Source of the DNA: Clarireedia homoeocarpa
Lineage: Eukaryota > Ascomycota > Leotiomycetes > Helotiales > Rutstroemiaceae
NCBI GenBank assembly: GCA_001465935.1
Contig: LNKV01000007.1
Span: 372,001 to 436,000, forward strand
Direction of reading: 5' to 3'
DNA length: 64,000 nt
Shown here: piece by piece, positions 60,784-64,000 of the stretch
Numbering within the stretch: position 1 is the first letter of the stretch
Layout: each line of letters begins with the position of its first letter
Notes under the pieces: generated by a model
Told to the model about the DNA's origin: nothing
What the model saw: the letters and a program-made list of their open reading frames with translations, nothing else
Databases searched by the model: none
Program-made: the position numbers and the translations under genes

Positions 60784-61981
60784 ATGTCACAGACGCAAAC
60801 ACCCGAGATAATTCTGTATCATTACAGATACTCTCCATTTGCGAAGAGGTAAGCTACGTGAAAACTTCGGGATAACGAATTCGTGCTGACGAATATAAAG
60901 GGTCGTGTGGTATATGAATCTGCGAGGTATTCCGTATACCGAATGTGTGAGTTCTTCTCGATGTGCAACCGACTCTCGAACAAGGCTAATGAGTCATAAA
61001 GCTCCAAGCTCCAGTGATGCCTCGACCAGATGTCGCCGCTCTGGGGACAAACTATCGACGCATACCTCTCGTAGCCATTGGCCGGGACATATACAACGAC
61101 ACGCGTTTGATTTTGCAAAAGCTTGAGAAACTCTACCCTAACTATGCGAAGATTACTGCGTCCTCTCCAGATCAGATGGCTATGGAACGATTGCTTGAGT
61201 TCTGGACCGTGGATAGTCTGTTTACGCGGGCGGCGAGTCTGATCCCCACACACTTGCCTTTGCTCAATGATCCGGTATTTACGAAAGACCGGGAAGACTA
61301 TACTGGGAGAAGCTGGGCGAAGGATAATATTGAGAAGAATAGGCCGGAATCGCTAGTAGTTTTCAGGAGGGCGTTTGAGATCTTGGAGAACACGTTCCTG
61401 TCAAACGGACGGGACTGGATTCTTGGTACACCGAGTCCGACGATGTCTGATATTGAAGGTATGTCGCTGTAACCTTTAGTCGTCATGGTGCTATCGATCC
61501 CTTTGCTAATGTGCTTTTGCGTTGTCTAGCTGTTTGGCCTTTCCACTGGTTGACAACCTTGAAAGGCGCGTTACCAGACGACTACATCTCGCCGCAGCAA
61601 TTCCCGAAAACTTTTTCATGGATCAAGAGATTCGATGAAGCGACCCGAGTCGCAGCATCTAAGATCGGTAAACCCAAAAATATCGTAGGGCTGGAAGCGA
61701 CAAAGTTGGTTGCGGCGTCCAATTTTGCCGAAAGTGGCGAAGTTGTGGATGTAAAAGACCCAACTGGGCTTCAACAAGGACAAGAGGTGGAAGTTTGGCC
61801 GATTGACTCTGGCATGAACTACAAGGATAAGGGGATCTTGGTGGGGTTATCGACGGAAGAGATCGTAATCGAGTGCCACATGAAAGATGGAGAAAAGGTT
61901 AAAGTGCATACTCCACGACACGGTTTCCGGATAAGAGCCGTGGATGGAAGAGCTCGAGGAGGTAGTGATTCGAGACTCTGA
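60784..61981 (+). CDS. glutathione S-transferase-fold protein with C-terminal extension
   Basis: Four exons, 60784-60848, 60901-60946, 61002-61458 and 61530-61981, give 339 residues. The N-terminus IILYHYRYSPFAKRVVWYMN is a thioredoxin-like GST start (beta1-alpha1 with the SPF(A)xRV pattern). LGTNYRRIPLVAIGRDIYND contains the cis-Pro and acidic glutathione-site region. An alpha-helical C-terminal half follows (GRDWILG, SPTMSDIEAVWPFHWL). The last 80 residues form a beta-rich extension (GEVVDVKDPTGLQQGQEVEV and onward) found in a subset of fungal GST-like proteins. Catalysis is not proven. The first two exons are very short but the donor sites are standard. Confidence 0.88.
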
Positions 61982-62405
61982 GACTCTTGGCTTAAAGTGG
62001 GCAACGCCAGTGGCATGTACTCGTAGATTTTACTGTAATAATGGTACTTTTAAGGCAAGGAGAAATACATTGGGTGTAGCTAGTCTCGTGCTCTGTCCAT
62101 ACCGCTCAACTGTGTGTCGTACCGATGGCTGGGTAAGGTTAATACTTTGTAGGCAGATAGGCTCCTCCAGTAGAGTAGGTAAGCATCAACGGTCGAGACC
62201 ATTCAGACCATGCAGACCATGTAGACGATGCAGTCCATGCACATCGTCCAAAGTAATGGATTTCGTGCCACTCACTGTAACTATGGGGGACGTCTGGCTG
62301 CTGAGCAAAAGCTCCGGGGTTTTGGATCTAAGCTTTAAGCGAGTACTTCGGGTCTCCTTATCCGCGTCCAAGTCATGCTTGTGCGTTTCTGCTTGCGCGT
62401 TCGAT

Positions 62406-62467
62406 TCTCTACTCTCTACTCTCTACTCTCTACTCTCTACTCTCTACTCTCTACTCTCTACTCTCTA
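62406..62467. repeat. (CTCTCTA)n tandem repeat
   Basis: About eight or nine copies of CTACTCT or its rotations follow one another just downstream of the GST-like gene. Confidence 0.9.
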
Positions 62468-63753
62468 ACTCTCTCTGCTACTTTCCCCAAGGTTAGTGGC
62501 AGGACGGCGGAGCTAACTCCCTTGGCACTGGGATGGGCGGAATCAATTGGCTTTCCATTGGAACATTGGAATGGGACAGCCGGCGGGAACAGGCCACCGT
62601 AGCACTTTCTTCACTTTCTAATCAAGGGGGACGATGAGCGATGGATGTGGACTAGCGCCAATACTAATAAAGTGGACTTTTCCGCGTGTGTCGGGTATGA
62701 TTGGTCCACAGGTGAAGGACAAAACACGCTAAGCAAAAGTCGCCTTTGGATTTATTTCGAAATCGAGCGTCATCAGTTCCGTCATCGTTTTTTCCTCCTC
62801 CTGCAACATTTGCTGCACAATTTCGAAAAAACAGGCACAAAACCAAAGATATCGTGGTAAACCAGCGCCGTTTGCCTTTTGTTCGTCCCGAAGAAGAGCC
62901 TCATCGCATCTCTCTAGTACACGTCCGCGTGCCTCTTGACCGTGTTGAAACAAAGATCGATCTTCATGATAAAGACTTTCCTCGTTATTAGCGTGAGGGA
63001 AGACGGGTGGAAAGACTAACAACAATTGTGCCGATCGCGCACGAGAGGCAAAGAGGCAAAAGAGGCAAAAGAGGCAAAAGAGAGAGAAGAGCGTAGAAGG
63101 GTAAGAAGAAGAAAAAAGAGGTCGACGTGTTTCCCCAGCATTTGGTTTTATTATTCAAGCAAGAGGAAAAAGAGGAAAAAGAGGAATCAGCGACCATTGG
63201 GCCAATCCATCGCGTTCGCAACAAAGCCTTTTAAAAAGTATTCCCTCGGCCAAAACTTACGTCACTGCCATTCTTCTTCTTCACTCTTCCTTCACCACCC
63301 CATTTACAAATCAACCAAAGCAATCCCATCACCCGCCGACGCCAACATTTAGAAGAGAGCGAACTCCCGGAATTAGTCTCACGAAGAAATAATTGCTTAC
63401 GCTTGGAGGAGAGGGGGCAGCGATATAAAGAATTCAGGACTGTCTATACTCGCCACTTTCGTCATTTCCTCGCTCATCGATCCGACGCACCAGAAGATAA
63501 TCCCCCATCCATAGTGCTCACTCGTACCATCTCCATCGCCACACCTAGCAATTTGTTACGAGATTAGACGCGAAGAAGAATTCCAATTGGTTTGAGAATC
63601 TGCCGCCGTCGTGGTAATTGATTGTTGCTGTGTGTTGTGCCGCCACTCGCGTTTGTCGCTTTTCATCTGTCGGTCACCCAGCACCCATCATCGATCGATC
63701 GTCCGGGGGCTTGGTCGAAGAAAATCGATACATCTTCCACAAATAACCGTCGG
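62468..63753. other. promoter/leader region of an out-of-window gene
   Basis: No coding frame is supported. It contains AGAGGCAAA repeats (about 63046-63082) and AGAGGAAA repeats (about 63160-63185). The composition fits a long promoter and 5' leader. Confidence 0.45.
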
Positions 63754-63932
63754 TATGTGACTTTTCCTCCCATTCTCTTGTCCCTTCTCTTCGACTCGTT
63801 CTTCATCTCATTCCCTTTTCCATTTCCTCGAATGAAAGTAGGGAAGAGAGAATGGAAGGGCGGGTGCGGATGCGACTGCAAATATTATTAATTAGTAGTC
63901 GGGCGAATTGAATTAACGAATCCTTTTCCAGG
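63754..63932 (+). other. candidate 5'-leader intron
   Basis: GTATGT at 63754 and TTCCAG at about 63927-63932 frame a CT-rich stretch. The flanking DNA is ATG-poor and leader-like and no frame continues over it, so it would belong to the 5' UTR of a gene starting beyond 64000. Confidence 0.4.
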
Positions 63933-64000
63933 AAATCATCCAAAACACGATCGAGAAGACGTCATCACCATCAACCTTCGGCCTCTGATCTCATCCTCTC

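Noticed and set aside
1..64000. tRNA, rRNA, CRISPR array or intact transposon
   Set aside because: I scanned for T-loop motifs, regularly spaced repeats, terminal inverted repeats and transposase or reverse-transcriptase motifs and found none that held up.

Overview
The window is nuclear DNA of a filamentous ascomycete fungus, most likely a Leotiomycete (Helotiales-like). Genes are short and split by 45-230 nt introns with GTRNGT donors and CTAAC-type branch points. Long pyrimidine tracts and microsatellites lie between them, and the gene set is typical of Pezizomycotina. The order-level placement is inference from gene style; no rRNA or tRNA marker was seen.

Layout. 1-1.7 kb holds a decayed gene fragment. 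1.7-14 kb carries a two-finger C2H2 protein, a DUF3445 haem-domain protein, the rRNA-processing WD40 protein UTP15, a small antisense ORF, a large fungal membrane protein interrupted by an apparent one-base frameshift, a doubtful gene remnant and a four-segment membrane protein. 14-25 kb is a dense housekeeping block: PRP24/SART3-like splicing factor, mitochondrial ribosomal protein uL22m, a MOT1-like molybdate transporter and the replication-checkpoint mediator MRC1. PRP24/uL22m and MOT1/MRC1 are divergent pairs that share promoter regions. 26-34.4 kb has an F-box/Zn-ligand protein, isocitrate lyase (glyoxylate cycle) and neutral trehalase. 34.4-40.9 kb is a gene-poor stretch with tandem repeats. 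40.9-52 kb has a GT2 polysaccharide synthase, an MFS sugar transporter, a disordered protein with a compact C-terminal domain, a GNAT acetyltransferase and a secreted GH131-CBM1 beta-glucanase. 52-59.6 kb looks like a gene graveyard, with a 2EXR-like relic, a TPR/kinesin-light-chain-like relic and a cluster of four short direct repeats. 59.6-62 kb has a small coiled-coil protein, a possible 55-residue two-exon gene and a GST-fold protein. The right end looks like the promoter and 5' leader, with a leader intron, of a gene starting outside the window.

Functional themes. The block around 28-34 kb handles carbon reserves (two-carbon growth and trehalose use). Copies of the CCTCGG fatty-acid-response hexamer lie upstream of isocitrate lyase. 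The 41-52 kb block is about cell surface and plant polysaccharide (GT2 synthase, sugar uptake, GH131 glucanase). No self-contained new defence or mobile system could be demonstrated. The strongest leads are the frameshifted membrane-protein gene, the CAGGGTCC-repeat cluster, the Cys/Lys repeats in the GH131 linker, the FarA-type sites and exact palindrome flanking isocitrate lyase, stop-free 3n introns, and the relics of HeLo-, 2EXR- and TPR-type genes.
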